In this document: positions 7,611 to 22,269 of the stretch, piece after piece | How the letters are laid out: each line of letters opens with the position of its first letter | How positions within the stretch are numbered: position 1 is the stretch's first letter | Source: Halonotius roseus | GTDB taxonomy: Archaea > Halobacteriota > Halobacteria > Halobacteriales > Haloferacaceae | Reading direction: 5' to 3' | Assembly (NCBI RefSeq): GCF_006861655.1 | Contig: NZ_SESI01000001.1 | Coordinates: forward strand, 124,001-188,000 | Length of the DNA stretch: 64,000 bases | Position numbers and translations under genes: made by a program | Notes under the pieces: generated by a model | Databases searched by the model: none | The model's input: only the letters and a program-made list of their open reading frames with translations | Told to the model about the DNA's origin: nothing

Positions 7611-8774
7611 ATGTCAGCCAACGTCGTTGTTGTCGGTGCCGGCTATGCCGGTGCTGGAACCGTGAAATCGTTTGAAGACGAGATCGACGAGGGAGAAGCC
7701 GAACTGACGTGGATCTCCGAACACGACTACCACCTTGTCCTACACGAGACCCACCGCGTGATCCGGAATCCCGAGGTCGAATCGAAGGTGGCGATCCCGG
7801 TCGACGAGATCAAATCGCCGTCGACGAACTTCATCCGCGACCGCGTCACCGATATCGACACCGACGATCAAACACTCGAACTGCAGGACGGCGAGTCAGT
7901 CGACTACGATTACCTGCTCGTGGCGGTCGGCAGCTCGACCGCCTTCTTCGGGATCGACGGCCTCGAAGAACACTCCCTGACGCTGAAAAGTCTCGATGAC
8001 GCCCGCGAGATCCACGAGGCGGTTCGGACGGCCGGCGAGGAGGCAACGCAATCCGAGCCGGCACAGGTGTTGGTCGGCGGTGCGGGGCTGTCGGGGATCC
8101 AGATCGCCGGCGAGATCGCCGGCTACCGCGATGACACCCACACCCCGATCGACATCAAGCTGATCGAAGGCCTCGATGAGATCTTCCCGGGCAACGATCC
8201 CGAGGTGCAGGGCGCGCTCCGGAAACGCCTGCTGGAACGCGATATCGAGATCCTCACCGGCGATTTTATCTCCGAGGTCGACGAGGACGCCGTCTACCTT
8301 GGCGAGGAATCGATGCCGTACGACGTGCTCGTGTGGGCCGGCGGTATCACCGGCCGGGATCCGGCCGCCAACAGCGACCTTGAGAAGGATGAGCGATCGA
8401 ACCGACTCCACGCCGAATCAAACTTCCAGACCAGCGACGACCGCGTGTTTGCGATCGGCGACACCGCGCTGATCGATCAGGGCGGCGACGAGCAGGCCCC
8501 GCCGACCGCGGAGGCCGCCTGGACGGCGGCGGAGGTCGCCGGCGAAAACCTGGTTCGCGCACTGCGCGGCGCGCCGCTGAAATCCTGGCAACACAAGGAT
8601 AAGGGAACGGCCATCTCGGTCGGCGAGGACGCCGTCGCCCACGATGTGATGGGGGTTCCGATCAACACCTTCGGCGGGGTCGCCGCCAGAACGCTCAAAA
8701 AGGCGATCGCCGCCCGCTGGATCGCCGAGGTAAGCTCAACGAAGCGAGCGATCAGTGCTTGGAGCGACATGTAA
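7611..8774 (+). CDS. NDH-2-like FAD-dependent NADH dehydrogenase
   Basis: A 387-residue two-dinucleotide-fold flavoprotein. VVVVGAGYAGAGTVKSF (~5-21) is the FAD Rossmann motif; VLVGGAGLSGIQIAGEIAG (~155-175) is the NAD(P)H motif; FAIGDTAL near residue 283 is the late FAD-binding box. These are features of type II NADH dehydrogenases, which pass electrons from NADH to quinone without pumping protons. The C-terminal region is mildly amphipathic, consistent with peripheral membrane attachment. A TTTAT box about 28 nt before the ATG at 7611 supports this start over a long upstream frame overlapping the phosphorylase. A sulfide:quinone-type reductase is the main alternative. Confidence 0.82.
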   Translation: MSANVVVVGAGYAGAGTVKSFEDEIDEGEAELTWISEHDYHLVLHETHRVIRNPEVESKVAIPVDEIKSPSTNFIRDRVTDIDTDDQTLELQDGESVDYDYLLVAVGSSTAFFGIDGLEEHSLTLKSLDDAREIHEAVRTAGEEATQSEPAQVLVGGAGLSGIQIAGEIAGYRDDTHTPIDIKLIEGLDEIFPGNDPEVQGALRKRLLERDIEILTGDFISEVDEDAVYLGEESMPYDVLVWAGGITGRDPAANSDLEKDERSNRLHAESNFQTSDDRVFAIGDTALIDQGGDEQAPPTAEAAWTAAEVAGENLVRALRGAPLKSWQHKDKGTAISVGEDAVAHDVMGVPINTFGGVAARTLKKAIAARWIAEVSSTKRAISAWSDM

Positions 8775-8841
8775 GTACGAAGAGACACCGACAGTCTACC
8801 AACCATCTACCGACCACGAACCGCGAAAAGAGGAAAACGCG

Positions 8842-9366
8842 CTATTCGTCGACCGGGGCGACCATCTCGTCGATTTCGAGGATCAGAATACTGTCAGTGT
8901 CATCCTTGGCATCGAGCGTGCCGGTGATCTTCAGCTTCGACAGCGGCGTCGGGCCGACAGTCACCGAATCGCCCTCGTGGAAATCGCGGATCGAGCCCTG
9001 AAGGTGGATCTCAGCCCGGCAGAGCTCCGGATGGTGGACACTGGAGAGATCGATGCTCTCGACGGTCGCGTTGTTGATCGGCTCGCCGTTGTGCTGGAGC
9101 GGTACCGGTGCCGGCTCATCCATCTGATCGACATCGAGGGCTTCGTAGGCGTCGGCCGTCGGCTTATAGCCGCCTTTCGGGCCGGGAACCCCTTCGACGA
9201 GCTGGAGGGCTTTGAGGCTCTGCATCTGGTTGCGGATCGTGCCCGGGTTTCGGTCGACTTCCTCGGCGATGTCCTCGCCTTTGATCGCGTCTTCAGCCTC
9301 GCGGTGGAGGTTGGTCAGTGCGGTCAGAATGGTTTTCTGACTTGGCGTGAGTTCGATCGATGACAT
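8842..9366 (-). CDS. Winged helix-turn-helix regulator
   Basis: A 174-residue protein. Residues ~4-75 form a winged helix (TPSQKTILTALTNLHREAE, then EVDRNPGTIRNQMQSLKALQLVE and a Gly-rich wing GVPGPKGGYKPTADAYEAL). Residues ~90-170 are a beta-rich C-terminal domain of unknown fold (IHLQGSIRDFHEGDSVTVG). Homologues are widespread in haloarchaea as predicted transcription regulators; the ligand and targets are unknown. A TTTAT element about 30 nt upstream of 9366 favours this ATG over one nine codons earlier. It stands alone, convergent with the dehydrogenase gene. Confidence 0.75.
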   Translation of the reverse strand: MSSIELTPSQKTILTALTNLHREAEDAIKGEDIAEEVDRNPGTIRNQMQSLKALQLVEGVPGPKGGYKPTADAYEALDVDQMDEPAPVPLQHNGEPINNATVESIDLSSVHHPELCRAEIHLQGSIRDFHEGDSVTVGPTPLSKLKITGTLDAKDDTDSILILEIDEMVAPVDE

Positions 9367-9517
9367 ATGTTTCCGTTCGATGGGACTACGCATAAATCCG
9401 ATGGAAGAATAATTACAATTCAGGTGATAAATTTCAGTTCGGTATCAGCGTAAAATTCTTTCGGGGTGACAAACAAATCCTCTTCGTCCCGGCGATCGTG
9501 TCCTGTGACAGACACGC

Positions 9518-10363
9518 TCAGGGCTGAAGCTGTCGTTGTACCTGTTCGGCGACAGCCGATCGGAACGCGGTCTGATCGAGGCTGTCGACACCCAGAAACG
9601 CGTCGGGATGGTGTCGACCAACAGCCGCACAGAGTCGGTCAGTGACCACATCGACGGCGACCGGCTGCTCGGCCGCCCGAAGCGACGCAGCGATATCGTT
9701 GATCCGCCCTTGGGTTGCGTATTCGGTGGCCAGCGCGTCGATCGATAGTCCTGCTGCTGACTCGTCTGATACCGGTGACGTTGTAGCTGTCGGGACAGCA
9801 GCATTCGAGACCATGCCGCGGTGGCCCTGCTTATTCCGGATCACGACACCCGCAGCCGGGCCGTCGTACCACGCCGACCCCGGGATCTCGTAGCTGTCGA
9901 CGCTGAAATCCCGAGCGTGAGCCTCGCGTGCAAAGGTGTTGATAGGGTCGAGTCCGAGCCGTCGAAAGATGCCATCGGCGGCATCCGGCGGGCGAAACGC
10001 CTCGTCGTCGGCCGCCCACACATCAGTCCCCAGAAACGGGGGCATCGACCCGAGATCGTAGGGCACCGACTCCCGGGTGGTCGCAACGCCGAAGAAGGTG
10101 ACCCCCTCCACGTCGTCGACAGCCGCCCGCAGCGCGTCGCGGTCAAGCGATTCCCGGATGTGCCGAACCGCGCGCTGAAATGGAAGCGGGATCGCATCTG
10201 GGTCGTCGTAAACGGTCTCGGCGTCGCCAACCCGGAGCAGTCCCGAGTCCTGAAGCTGGAATCGCAGCGGCCGGCCATCGATCAGCTCCAGCAGCCAGAG
10301 ATGCCCCGACAGAAGCTCACTCGGGGCCTCCGCGACCGGTGGTGTGGCTGGAAACGCGTTCAC
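9518..10363 (-). CDS. RNA-ligase-like nucleotidyltransferase homolog, catalytic residues replaced
   Basis: A 281-residue protein that resembles the adenylation domain of RNA ligases but lacks key residues. Near residue 28, LLELIDGRPLRF aligns with motif I (KxDG), with Leu in place of the AMP-accepting Lys. FFGVATTRESVPYDLGSMPP and FLGTDVW (~90-116) fit the motif III region, and AAGVVIRNK (~174-182) fits motif IV, with Ala in place of the usual Glu. A C-terminal ~100-residue helical part follows. It starts 3 bp after the gyrA stop, so it is likely co-transcribed with gyrB-gyrA. Probably not a working ligase; it could bind nucleotide or nucleic acid. The alignment is by eye. Confidence 0.55.
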   Translation of the reverse strand: MNAFPATPPVAEAPSELLSGHLWLLELIDGRPLRFQLQDSGLLRVGDAETVYDDPDAIPLPFQRAVRHIRESLDRDALRAAVDDVEGVTFFGVATTRESVPYDLGSMPPFLGTDVWAADDEAFRPPDAADGIFRRLGLDPINTFAREAHARDFSVDSYEIPGSAWYDGPAAGVVIRNKQGHRGMVSNAAVPTATTSPVSDESAAGLSIDALATEYATQGRINDIAASLRAAEQPVAVDVVTDRLCAAVGRHHPDAFLGVDSLDQTAFRSAVAEQVQRQLQP

Positions 10364-10366
10364 TCG

Positions 10367-12894
10367 TCAATCATCACTCGCTGTCGCCGTCTCGGGGTCG
10401 GCGTCGAGATCAACGTCGGCCTCGGATTCGTCGGTCACCATCTCCCGTGGGATCACGTCGAGACAGGCGACGCGATCGTCAGCAGCGAGATCCATGACGA
10501 TCACGCCCATCGTGTTGCGGCCGACCGTCGAGATATCCTCGACCGGCGTCCGCATGATCTGGCCCGATCGACTCATCACGACGAGGTGATCGCCCGGCCC
10601 GACGGTCTCCATCGCACAGACGGAACCGTTGCGGTCGCCCGTTTTGATATCGATCAACCCCTTGCCATTACGCGATTGGACGCGGTAGTCGCCGATATCG
10701 GAGCGTTTGCCGTAGCCGTTTTCGGTGACCGTCAGCACCCAGCTGTGGCGGTCGGTGTCGACGGCGGCGACGCCGGCGACGGTGTCGGTATCGCGGAGGT
10801 CGATCCCGCGGACGCCACGGGCACTCCGGCCCATTGCGCGAACATCGTCCTCGTCGAAGCGGATCGACATCCCGCCGGTCGTCGTCACCACGAGTGTCCG
10901 GTCGCCGTCGGTGACCTCCACGTCGACAAGTTCGTCGCCATCCTCCAGTCGGATCGCACGGATGCCCGAGGTGTGGATGTTCTGGAACTCCGCGACGCCG
11001 GTGCGTTTGATGTAGCCGTCCCGGGTCACCATCGTCAGATACCGGTCGGCGTCACCCTCCTCGATCTCGATGTCGTCGGTGTTGACCACGGCAGTCAACT
11101 CCTCGCCGTCGTCGAGATCGAGGATGTTGACCGCGGATTTCCCGCGGGCTGTGCGGCTCATCTCGGGGATCTGGAACCCACGGAGCTTGTAGATCTGGCC
11201 GTGATTGGTGAAACACAGCAGGTAGTCGTGGGTGTTGGCGACGAACACCGAGGAGACCGCGTCGCCTTCCTTGAGATCTGTGCCGATGATCCCTTTGCCG
11301 CCGCGGTGCTGAGCGGAAAAAGTCGACAGCGGCATTCGCTTGATGTAGTCGTCTTCGGACATGGCGACGACGATATCCTCCTCAGGGATGAGATCCTCGT
11401 GGGCGACGGTGTCGGTGTCCTCGATAAAGGAGGTGCGTCGCTCGTCGTCGTATTCGTCCTTGATTTCGAGTAGCTCCTCCTCGATGACGCCCAGCAGCTC
11501 GCTCTCGTTGGTGAGGATCTCCTGAAGACGGTCGATCCGTGCCTGGACTTCCTCGTACTCGTCTTTGATCGCTTGGGCCTCCATCGAGGTCAGCGAGCCG
11601 AGCTGCATCGAAACGATGTGGTCGACCTGATCTTCTGAGAAGTCAAACTCCTCGCGGAGGGCAGCTTTTGCGGCGTCGCGGTCGTCGGCATCCTGGATCG
11701 TCTCGACGACGCTATCGACGTTGTTGAGCGCGGTCAGCCGGCCTTCGAGGATGTGGGCGCGATCTTCGGCCTCGTCGAGTTCGTACTGGGAGCGGCGGCG
11801 GACGACATCCCGGCGGTGATCAACGTAGTGTTTGAGTGTTTCGCGCAGATTCAGCACCTGCGGCGCGCCGTCGACGAGCGCGAGGTTGATGACGCCGAAG
11901 GTCGATTCGAGGTGACTTTCGAGCAGCTGATTTTTGACGACATCGACCATCGCATCGCGTTTGAGGTCGATGACGACGCGGATGCCATCGCGGTCGGACT
12001 CATCGCGGAGATCCCGAATCCCTTCGAGTTTGCCCTCGTTCACATCGTCTGCGATGCGCTCGACGAGACGGGCTTTGTTCTCCTGGAAGGGGAGTTCGGT
12101 GATGACGATCCGGCCCTCCTCCTCATCGACCTCGAACTCGGCGCGCACCCGGACGCGACCGCGGCCGGTCTTGTACGCCGAGTGGACGCCACCGCGGCCG
12201 ACGATGTTGGCACCGGTCGGGAAATCCGGCCCCTTGACATGATCCATCAGATCCTCGACGGTCGCCTCAGGGTTGTTGATCAGATGGACGGTCGCGTCGA
12301 TGACCTCCCCGAGATTGTGCGGCGGGATGTTCGTCGACATCCCGACAGCGATCCCAGAGGAGCCGTTGACCAAGAGATTGGGAAACGCCGACGGCAACAC
12401 GTCAGGCTCCTGGAGGCGGTCGTCATAGTTCGCGCTGAAATCGACCGTGTCCTTTTCGATGTCGGCCAGCAGCTCCTCGGCGATGGGAGCCATGCGGGCC
12501 TCCGTGTAGCGCATCGCGGCTGGTGGGTCGCCGTCAACAGAGCCGAAGTTGCCCTGGCCGTCGACGAGGGGGTACCGCATCGAGAAATCCTGGGCCATCC
12601 GGGCGAGCGTGTCGTAGATCGCGCTGTCGCCGTGCGGGTGGAAATCACCCATCGTCTCGCCGACGATCGAGGAGCTTTTGCGGTGGGCCGAGCCCGCCGA
12701 GACGCCGGCCTCGTGCATTGCATATAGGATGCGGCGGTGGACGGGTTTGAGGCCGTCCCGCACGTCAGGCAGTGCGCGCCCGGCGATGACTGACATCGCA
12801 TAATCGATGTAGGACTGCTCCATCTCGTCTTCGATTCGGGCGGTCTCGACCCGTGCGGCGTCGACATCGGGTTCCTCAGGTAGATCAGTGCTCA

Positions 12895-12895
<1 letters not shown>
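10367..12895 (-). CDS. gyrA: DNA gyrase subunit A
   Basis: An 842-residue GyrA, the DNA-cleaving subunit that with GyrB introduces negative supercoils using ATP. The N-terminal breakage-reunion domain has the expected order: [21 protein letters not shown] (~31-51), the quinolone-pocket region [10 protein letters not shown] with Ser91 and Asp95, and the catalytic Tyr130 in AAMRYTEAR. The C-terminal half has the repeated blades of the DNA-wrapping beta-pinwheel, including a GyrA-box-like QHRGGKG. Length is typical. The ATG overlaps the gyrB stop by one base (TAATG), so translation is coupled. The last residues are acidic, as usual in haloarchaea. Confidence 0.97.
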
Positions 12896-16575
<3,680 letters not shown>

Positions 16576-16584
16576 TCACATAGA

Positions 16585-16590
16585 TTATAC
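16585..16590 (+). promoter_or_regulatory. Candidate TATA box for top6B
   Basis: TTATAC is centred 30 nt before the ATG at 16618, fitting a leaderless top6B-top6A transcript divergent from gyrB. Confidence 0.45.
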
Positions 16591-16617
16591 TCCTTCCGGC
16601 GAAAGGGGGTTCATAGC

Positions 16618-19065
16618 ATGACATCCTTCCAGGCAGAACTCGGTGCCGACGAGGGGATCGCCGAGGAGTTGGCCAAGGGCCAACGCGAGATCTCCATCGC
16701 CGAGTTCTTCGAGAAGAACAAGCATATGCTCGGCTTCGACTCGGGGGCCCGCGGGCTGGTCACCGCGGTCAAGGAAGCCGTCGACAACGCTCTCGACGCC
16801 ACCGAGGAAGCCGGGATCAGACCCGACATCTACGTCGAGATTACGGAGGTCGGCGACTACTACCGCGTCGTCGTCGAGGACAACGGCCCCGGAATTACGA
16901 AAGACCAGGTTCCGAAGATCTTCGGCAAACTGCTGTACGGCTCCCGGTTCCACGCCCGTGAGCAAAATCGCGGTCAACAGGGGATCGGAATCTCGGCGGC
17001 CGTGCTCTACTCCCAACTGACCAGCGGGAAACCCGCCAAGATCACCAGTCGAACGAAGGAAGCCGACCAGGCCGAATACTTCGAGCTCATCATCGACACC
17101 GACACCAACGAGCCGGAGATCCGGGACTCGGAGCCGACAACGTGGGATCGCACCCACGGCACCCGCATCGAGCTGGAGATGGAAGCCAACATGCGAGCCC
17201 GCCAGCAGCTCCACCAGTACATCAAAAACACGGCCGTTGTCAACCCCCACGCCCGGATCGAACTGCGCGAGCCCGGCCTTGAGGAACCCCTGAAATTCGA
17301 ACGTGGCACCGACCAACTGCCCGCGGAAACGAGCGAGATCCGCCCACACCCGCACGGCGTCGAACTCGGGACGCTGATCAAGATGATCGCCGCGACCGAA
17401 TCCTACTCTGTCTCCGGCTTTTTGCAGGAGGAGTTCACCCGCGTCGGCAAGAAAACCGCCGACAAGGTGCTCGACTCGTTCCGCGACCGTCACTTCGGGC
17501 GGGAACTCGCGTGGCCGACGCCCGCGACCGGCATCGACATCGCGGGCGCAGTCACCGACGCCGTCTCGAACAAGGGAGCCGAGGCGACCGAGACGTTCGC
17601 CACCGAGATCGAGGCCGAGCTGCGCGGCCGCGACCGAACCGCCCACTCGGAGTTAGCGGCCATCGTCGACGAGATCGCCGACGAGATCGAAGCCGACACC
17701 GGCCGCACGTTCGGTGCGACCGTTCGAGAGCACGCTGTCGACGCCGCGTGGGGCGAACTCACCGTCTTCGAGAGCGACGATGCAACGAACGGCGAGGAGC
17801 CCGGCCGCGATCACCTCACGCCCGGCCTCTATGGCCTCGTTGACGACGCCACGAGCAGCCGGAAGGACGACGAAACCGTCCAGGCTCTCGCCGAACGCTT
17901 GGCCCGCCGCGCCGACGGGCTCGGCGACGACGGCGACAGACGGTTCCGGGTGACCCACGACGAGCTGTCGGCGATGGTTGAGGCCGCCGCCGACGCGACC
18001 GTCGAGTACGACGACGTGACCCTCGGTGAGACCGCCCGCGAGAAGATCACCGACGCGCTGTGGTCGGCCGCCCAAACCGTTCCCGATGAGGTGCCGAAGA
18101 TCAGCGAGATCGAGGGCGACCGCGACACCGCCAGCGAACTGCTGGAGGCGATGCGGGCGACCGACATCCTCTCGCCGCCGACCGACTGTCTCTCGCCGAT
18201 CACGGCTGATCTCGTCGAGGCCGGGCTTCGCAAGGAGTACGACGCGGACTTCTTCGCCGCAGCAACACGAGACGCCGAGGTTCACGGTGGCGACCCCTTC
18301 ATCGTCGAAGCCGGGATCGCCTACGGCGGCGACCTCCAATCGGAGGGGAAGATCGATCTCCTGCGGTTTGCCAACCGGGTGCCCTTGGTCTACCAGCAGG
18401 GTGCCTGTAGCTCGACAGATGTGGTGAAAGGGATCGGCTGGCGGAACTACGGCCTCGACCAGCCGGGCGGCAGTGGCCTTCCGAACGGGCCCGCCGTACT
18501 GATGATCCACGTCGCCTCGACGAACGTCCCCTTCACCAGCGAATCGAAGGACGCGATCGCCAATATTCCGGAAATAGAGGATGAAATCGAGTTGGCGATC
18601 CGCGAGGCCGCCCGCGAGCTCAAATCCTATCTCAACAAGCGACGCTCCCTTGAGAAACGCCAGCAGAAACAGAGCGTCCTCAGCCAGATCCTGCCCGAGA
18701 TGGCCGACAAGGTCGCCGAGGTGACCGGCCAGGAGCGACCAAACATCGACGCCGCGATGGGGCGAATCATGAACAACCTCTGTATCGACCGCGAGATCGA
18801 CGACGGGACGGTGACGCTCCACGTCGAGAACTACTCGGATCGCGCCGAAACGCCCGAAATCACCGAGATCGTCTCGGTTGAGCCGACCGACGTGGAGGGT
18901 GAGGGAGCCAACGTCGTCGACCTCGACGGCGAGTGGTTCATCCAGTGGTCGCCGTCGCTGTCGGCCGGCGAGGAGATCACACTCACCTACACCGTCGGGA
19001 GCGACGCCGAGTTCGATATCACCGTCGAGGGTGTCGAAACCGAGAAACTGACGCTGAACGCCTGA
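16618..19065 (+). CDS. top6B: DNA topoisomerase VI subunit B
   Basis: An 815-residue ATPase subunit of type IIB topoisomerase VI, which relaxes and decatenates DNA. The GHKL motifs are clear: [11 protein letters not shown] (~51-61), [10 protein letters not shown] (~84-93) and [15 protein letters not shown] (~120-135). A H2TH-type segment ([18 protein letters not shown], ~267-285) and PPTDCLSPI (~519-527) follow, then the transducer domain with FLQEEF-downstream helix [16 protein letters not shown]. Shorter family members run from H2TH to PPTDCLSP within a few dozen residues; here about 200 acidic residues (~300-505) are inserted. It is followed 15 bp later by top6A. Confidence 0.95.
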   Translation: MTSFQAELGADEGIAEELAKGQREISIAEFFEKNKHMLGFDSGARGLVTAVKEAVDNALDATEEAGIRPDIYVEITEVGDYYRVVVEDNGPGITKDQVPKIFGKLLYGSRFHAREQNRGQQGIGISAAVLYSQLTSGKPAKITSRTKEADQAEYFELIIDTDTNEPEIRDSEPTTWDRTHGTRIELEMEANMRARQQLHQYIKNTAVVNPHARIELREPGLEEPLKFERGTDQLPAETSEIRPHPHGVELGTLIKMIAATESYSVSGFLQEEFTRVGKKTADKVLDSFRDRHFGRELAWPTPATGIDIAGAVTDAVSNKGAEATETFATEIEAELRGRDRTAHSELAAIVDEIADEIEADTGRTFGATVREHAVDAAWGELTVFESDDATNGEEPGRDHLTPGLYGLVDDATSSRKDDETVQALAERLARRADGLGDDGDRRFRVTHDELSAMVEAAADATVEYDDVTLGETAREKITDALWSAAQTVPDEVPKISEIEGDRDTASELLEAMRATDILSPPTDCLSPITADLVEAGLRKEYDADFFAAATRDAEVHGGDPFIVEAGIAYGGDLQSEGKIDLLRFANRVPLVYQQGACSSTDVVKGIGWRNYGLDQPGGSGLPNGPAVLMIHVASTNVPFTSESKDAIANIPEIEDEIELAIREAARELKSYLNKRRSLEKRQQKQSVLSQILPEMADKVAEVTGQERPNIDAAMGRIMNNLCIDREIDDGTVTLHVENYSDRAETPEITEIVSVEPTDVEGEGANVVDLDGEWFIQWSPSLSAGEEITLTYTVGSDAEFDITVEGVETEKLTLNA

Positions 19066-19080
19066 GCTACAATCAAAATC

Positions 19081-20175
19081 ATGAGCACGAAACTCAACGA
19101 AGAACGCGCCCGCGAACAGCTCATCGACCTCGCCGCGGAGTTTTACGACCAGTTTGCCGGCGGCGAGATCCCGCATATGACGCTGCCAACCCGAACGAAG
19201 AGCAATATCGAGTACGATCCCGACTCTGGGGTCTGGGTGTACGGTGATCGCACCTCAACCCGGAGTGCGAACTCAGTCCGTGGTGCTCGTAAGCTCCTGA
19301 AAGCCGTCTACACCATCGAATTCCTCGCGGAGCAACTCGACCAGGGTCGCTCCTCGACGCTGCGTGAACTCTACTACCTCTCGGAATCGTGGGACAACGA
19401 GGAGGCCCATTTCTCCGATCAGGACGAGTCAAACCAGATGATCGAGGATCTTGAGATCGTCTCGGAGGTCACCCGCGAGGACTTCCACATGCGCCCCGAG
19501 GAGTCCGGGGCGACGCTGATGGGGCCGCTCCTGTTGCGCGAGCAGACCCGCCGCGGCGAACGCGAGATCCACTGTCAGAAGGATGTCGGCGAGGGCGGCT
19601 ATCAGATCCCGAACAACCCCGACACCATCGAGTTTCTCGATGCCGACATCGACTTCGTCCTCTGTGTCGAGACCGGCGGGATGCGGGATCGACTTATCGA
19701 AAACGGGTTCGACGAGCAGTACAACTGCCTTGTTGTCCACCTCAAAGGCCAACCGGCCCGTGCGACCCGCCGAATCACCAAACGCCTGCACAACGAACTC
19801 GATCTCCCGGTGGTCGTTTTCTGTGACGGCGACCCCTGGTCGTACCGGATCTACGGCTCGGTCGCCTACGGCTCGATCAAATCCGCCCACCTCTCGGAGC
19901 ATCTCGCCACGCCGGAAGCGCGCTATGTCGGCATCCAACCGACCGATATCGTCGAGTACGACCTCCCGACCGATCCGCTGGCCGACTCCGACATCAACGC
20001 CCTTGAGTCCGAGCTCACCGATCCGCGCTTCCAGACCGACTACTGGGAGGAGCAGATCGAGCTCCAACTCGATATCGGCAAGAAGGCCGAACAGCAGTCG
20101 CTGGCGGCCAACGGGCTTGATTTCGTCACCGACACCTACCTGCCGGAACGACTCGACCAAATGGGCGTTCTCTAG
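19081..20175 (+). CDS. top6A: DNA topoisomerase VI subunit A (Spo11-like)
   Basis: A 364-residue DNA-cleaving subunit homologous to Spo11. The winged-helix catalytic domain contains [13 protein letters not shown], in which Tyr99 is the likely DNA-attacking tyrosine by alignment to Spo11. The Toprim domain has the acidic metal site VETGGM (Glu ~199) and [15 protein letters not shown] (~252-266). With Top6B it makes transient double-strand breaks with 2-nt overhangs. Length and motif order are standard. The gene follows top6B by 15 bp and both are on the same transcript; no internal promoter is evident. Confidence 0.95.
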   Translation: MSTKLNEERAREQLIDLAAEFYDQFAGGEIPHMTLPTRTKSNIEYDPDSGVWVYGDRTSTRSANSVRGARKLLKAVYTIEFLAEQLDQGRSSTLRELYYLSESWDNEEAHFSDQDESNQMIEDLEIVSEVTREDFHMRPEESGATLMGPLLLREQTRRGEREIHCQKDVGEGGYQIPNNPDTIEFLDADIDFVLCVETGGMRDRLIENGFDEQYNCLVVHLKGQPARATRRITKRLHNELDLPVVVFCDGDPWSYRIYGSVAYGSIKSAHLSEHLATPEARYVGIQPTDIVEYDLPTDPLADSDINALESELTDPRFQTDYWEEQIELQLDIGKKAEQQSLAANGLDFVTDTYLPERLDQMGVL

Positions 20176-20271
20176 AGAATCTAGTAAATATTTGATAGCT
20201 AACTGAGAGATTTAGTCGAAGAAAACATACGAACCGCCAGTATTTTGTTATCAGTGGTCGCATTGCGGGTA

Positions 20272-21771
20272 ATGACCGATCCGATTCGCGTGCTCTATCT
20301 CAGTGGGTCGACAGCCGGCGCACGGTCGCCACCGCTGGCCGACCACACGGGGTTCGACGTGACGACCGCAGACAGCGTGACCGAGGGATGCGATCGGCTA
20401 TCGACGGACACGCCGGCGTGTGTTGTCGCCACCCCTGCGGCGATCGCTGATGCCGACGACGCGGCGATACGGACGCTGTGGAACGCCACCCCCGAGTGCC
20501 CGTGTCTGCTCGCACCGCCGCCGAGCGAACCCCCGGTTGTCGGCGACGGGGCCCCCACCATGGCCGACACAGCCGCCGACCCAACGACCGCCGATCACAC
20601 ACCGTCGCTGGCAGCCCGGATTCGCACCGCCGTCGGCGCGCCAGCGACGACCGACGCTAACCCGGAGCACTACGGCGATAACCGAGCGACCGACGACAGC
20701 GCGCCGACAGCCGACACCGCCGAGCCGGCATACCGGTCGCTCATCGAAGATGGGTTGGCGATCTCCTCGGTCGGCACCTTCGTCCTTGATAGCGATTTCT
20801 CGGTCGTCTGGCTCAACGACGGCATCGAGGAGTATTTTGGGGTTGATCGTGAGTCGGTGCTGGGCAGAGACAAACGACGGCTCATCAACGATCGCCTCAA
20901 ACACATCTTCGCCGAGTCCGAGCGGTTCGCCGAGACCGTCTGTGCCACCTACGACGACAACACCTACGTCGAGCAGTTCACCTGCCACGTCGTCGGCGAC
21001 GACAGCCGCGACGATCGGTGGCTCGAACACTCCAGCTACCCGATTCAGGATGGGCCATACGCCGGCGGCCGGATCGAACACTACGTCGATATCACCGAGC
21101 AACGAGAGACACACCAACAGCTCGAAGCCCAAAACGAGCGACTCGCGGAGTTCGCCAGCATCGCCAGCCACGACCTCCGAAATCCGCTGCACGTGATGGG
21201 GAGTTCACTGGAATTGGCCGCCGAAACCGGCGAGGCCGAACACTTCGAGCGAGCCGAACGGGCCGTCGATCGGATGGAACAGCTGATCGACGATCTCCTC
21301 GTGTTGGCTCAACAGGGCGAGGGGATCGATACCGTCGAACCGGTCGATCTCGACGACATCGCCCGGGAGTGTTGGGGGAATCTCTCGACGGCGGAGGCAA
21401 CCCTGCGTGTCGAGGCGGATCGCACTATCATGGCCGATCGGAGCCGACTCAGCCAGCTGCTCGAAAACCTGTTCAGCAACAGCATCGACCACGCCGGCAC
21501 CGGGGTGACGATCACGGTCGATGCCTGCGACGGTGGGTTTGTTGTGGTTGATGACGGCCCCGGTGTGCCGCCCGATGACCGCGAGAACATCTTCAAGCGG
21601 GGGTACACGACAACTCGGGAGGGAACCGGTTTGGGGCTCTACATCGTCAGTGAGATCGCCGCGGCTCACGGCTGGGACGTGGCAATCGCCGAGGGCGCAG
21701 AGAGCACCGACAGCGCGGAGAACGGAGCCCGGATCGAGATCACGGGCGTCGATGACGCGGCCGGGAGTTGA
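20272..21771 (+). CDS. PAS-domain sensor histidine kinase
   Basis: A 499-residue cytoplasmic kinase with no membrane segment. Residues ~1-145 are a degenerate receiver-like or linker region rich in Ala, Asp, Pro and Thr. A PAS domain follows (~150-275; FVLDSDFSVVWLNDGIEEYFG). The dimerisation helix carries the phosphorylatable His in SIASHDLRNPLHVMG (~305). The ATPase part has the N box (LLENLFSNSIDHAG), G1 (VVDDGPGVP), F and G2 (FKRGYTTTREGTGLGLYIV) motifs. The ATG at 20272 follows an A/T-rich box by ~27 nt. No partner receiver gene is adjacent, as is common in haloarchaea. Confidence 0.9.
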   Translation: MTDPIRVLYLSGSTAGARSPPLADHTGFDVTTADSVTEGCDRLSTDTPACVVATPAAIADADDAAIRTLWNATPECPCLLAPPPSEPPVVGDGAPTMADTAADPTTADHTPSLAARIRTAVGAPATTDANPEHYGDNRATDDSAPTADTAEPAYRSLIEDGLAISSVGTFVLDSDFSVVWLNDGIEEYFGVDRESVLGRDKRRLINDRLKHIFAESERFAETVCATYDDNTYVEQFTCHVVGDDSRDDRWLEHSSYPIQDGPYAGGRIEHYVDITEQRETHQQLEAQNERLAEFASIASHDLRNPLHVMGSSLELAAETGEAEHFERAERAVDRMEQLIDDLLVLAQQGEGIDTVEPVDLDDIARECWGNLSTAEATLRVEADRTIMADRSRLSQLLENLFSNSIDHAGTGVTITVDACDGGFVVVDDGPGVPPDDRENIFKRGYTTTREGTGLGLYIVSEIAAAHGWDVAIAEGAESTDSAENGARIEITGVDDAAGS

Positions 21772-21780
21772 ACCGACTCG

Positions 21781-22245
21781 CTACTCGTATCGCCACTCGT
21801 CGGTTGCCTGCTCGTAGTCGAGCAGCTCCTCCTCATCAAAGAAGACCGCGATCTCTCGTTCGTTTGCGCCCTCGTCCTCGTGGTCTGAGGCGTGGATCAC
21901 GTTGCGACCGAGATCAAGGCCGTGATCGCCACGGATCGTGCCGGGAGCAGCCTCAGCAGGGTCGGTCGCGCCGACCATCCGGCGCACCTGCCGGGTCGCA
22001 TCTTTCCCCTCCCAGACCATCGCAAACACCGGGCCGGAGGTGATGAAGTCGATCAACCCCTCAAAAAACGGCTTGCCCTCGTGTTCGCTGTAGTGCGTTT
22101 TCGCAAGCTCCTCGTCAAGCTGGAGGGCCTTCGCCCCGACGAGCTTCAGCCCACGGTGCTCAAACCGAGAGATAATCTCACCGATCAAGCTACGCTGGAC
22201 ACCGTCCGGTTTCACCATCACAAAGGTTCGCTCGTCGTAGGACAT
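21781..22245 (-). CDS. ndk: Nucleoside diphosphate kinase
   Basis: A 154-residue enzyme that transfers the gamma-phosphate of ATP to NDPs, balancing nucleotide pools. The N-terminal [20 protein letters not shown] block and the phospho-histidine motif [22 protein letters not shown] (active His in IHASD, ~120) are intact. The acidic C-terminus ends [11 protein letters not shown]. It is the last gene of the run L7Ae-S28e-L24e-Ndk, with a 24-bp gap after L24e, an order also familiar from other archaea. Confidence 0.96.
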   Translation of the reverse strand: MSYDERTFVMVKPDGVQRSLIGEIISRFEHRGLKLVGAKALQLDEELAKTHYSEHEGKPFFEGLIDFITSGPVFAMVWEGKDATRQVRRMVGATDPAEAAPGTIRGDHGLDLGRNVIHASDHEDEGANEREIAVFFDEEELLDYEQATDEWRYE

Positions 22246-22269
22246 ACGAAACGTAGAGTGCGCCGTGGG

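Noticed and set aside
9821..11473. Long plus-strand open frame (550 codons) antisense to gyrA
   Set aside because: It runs opposite two well-supported genes and its product is Asp/Val/His/Arg-rich with no domain pattern, as expected from antisense frames in GC-rich haloarchaeal DNA.
17653..19176. Minus-strand frame (507 codons) antisense to top6B
   Set aside because: top6B is certain; the antisense frame is Val/Asp/Gly-rich and crosses two genes.
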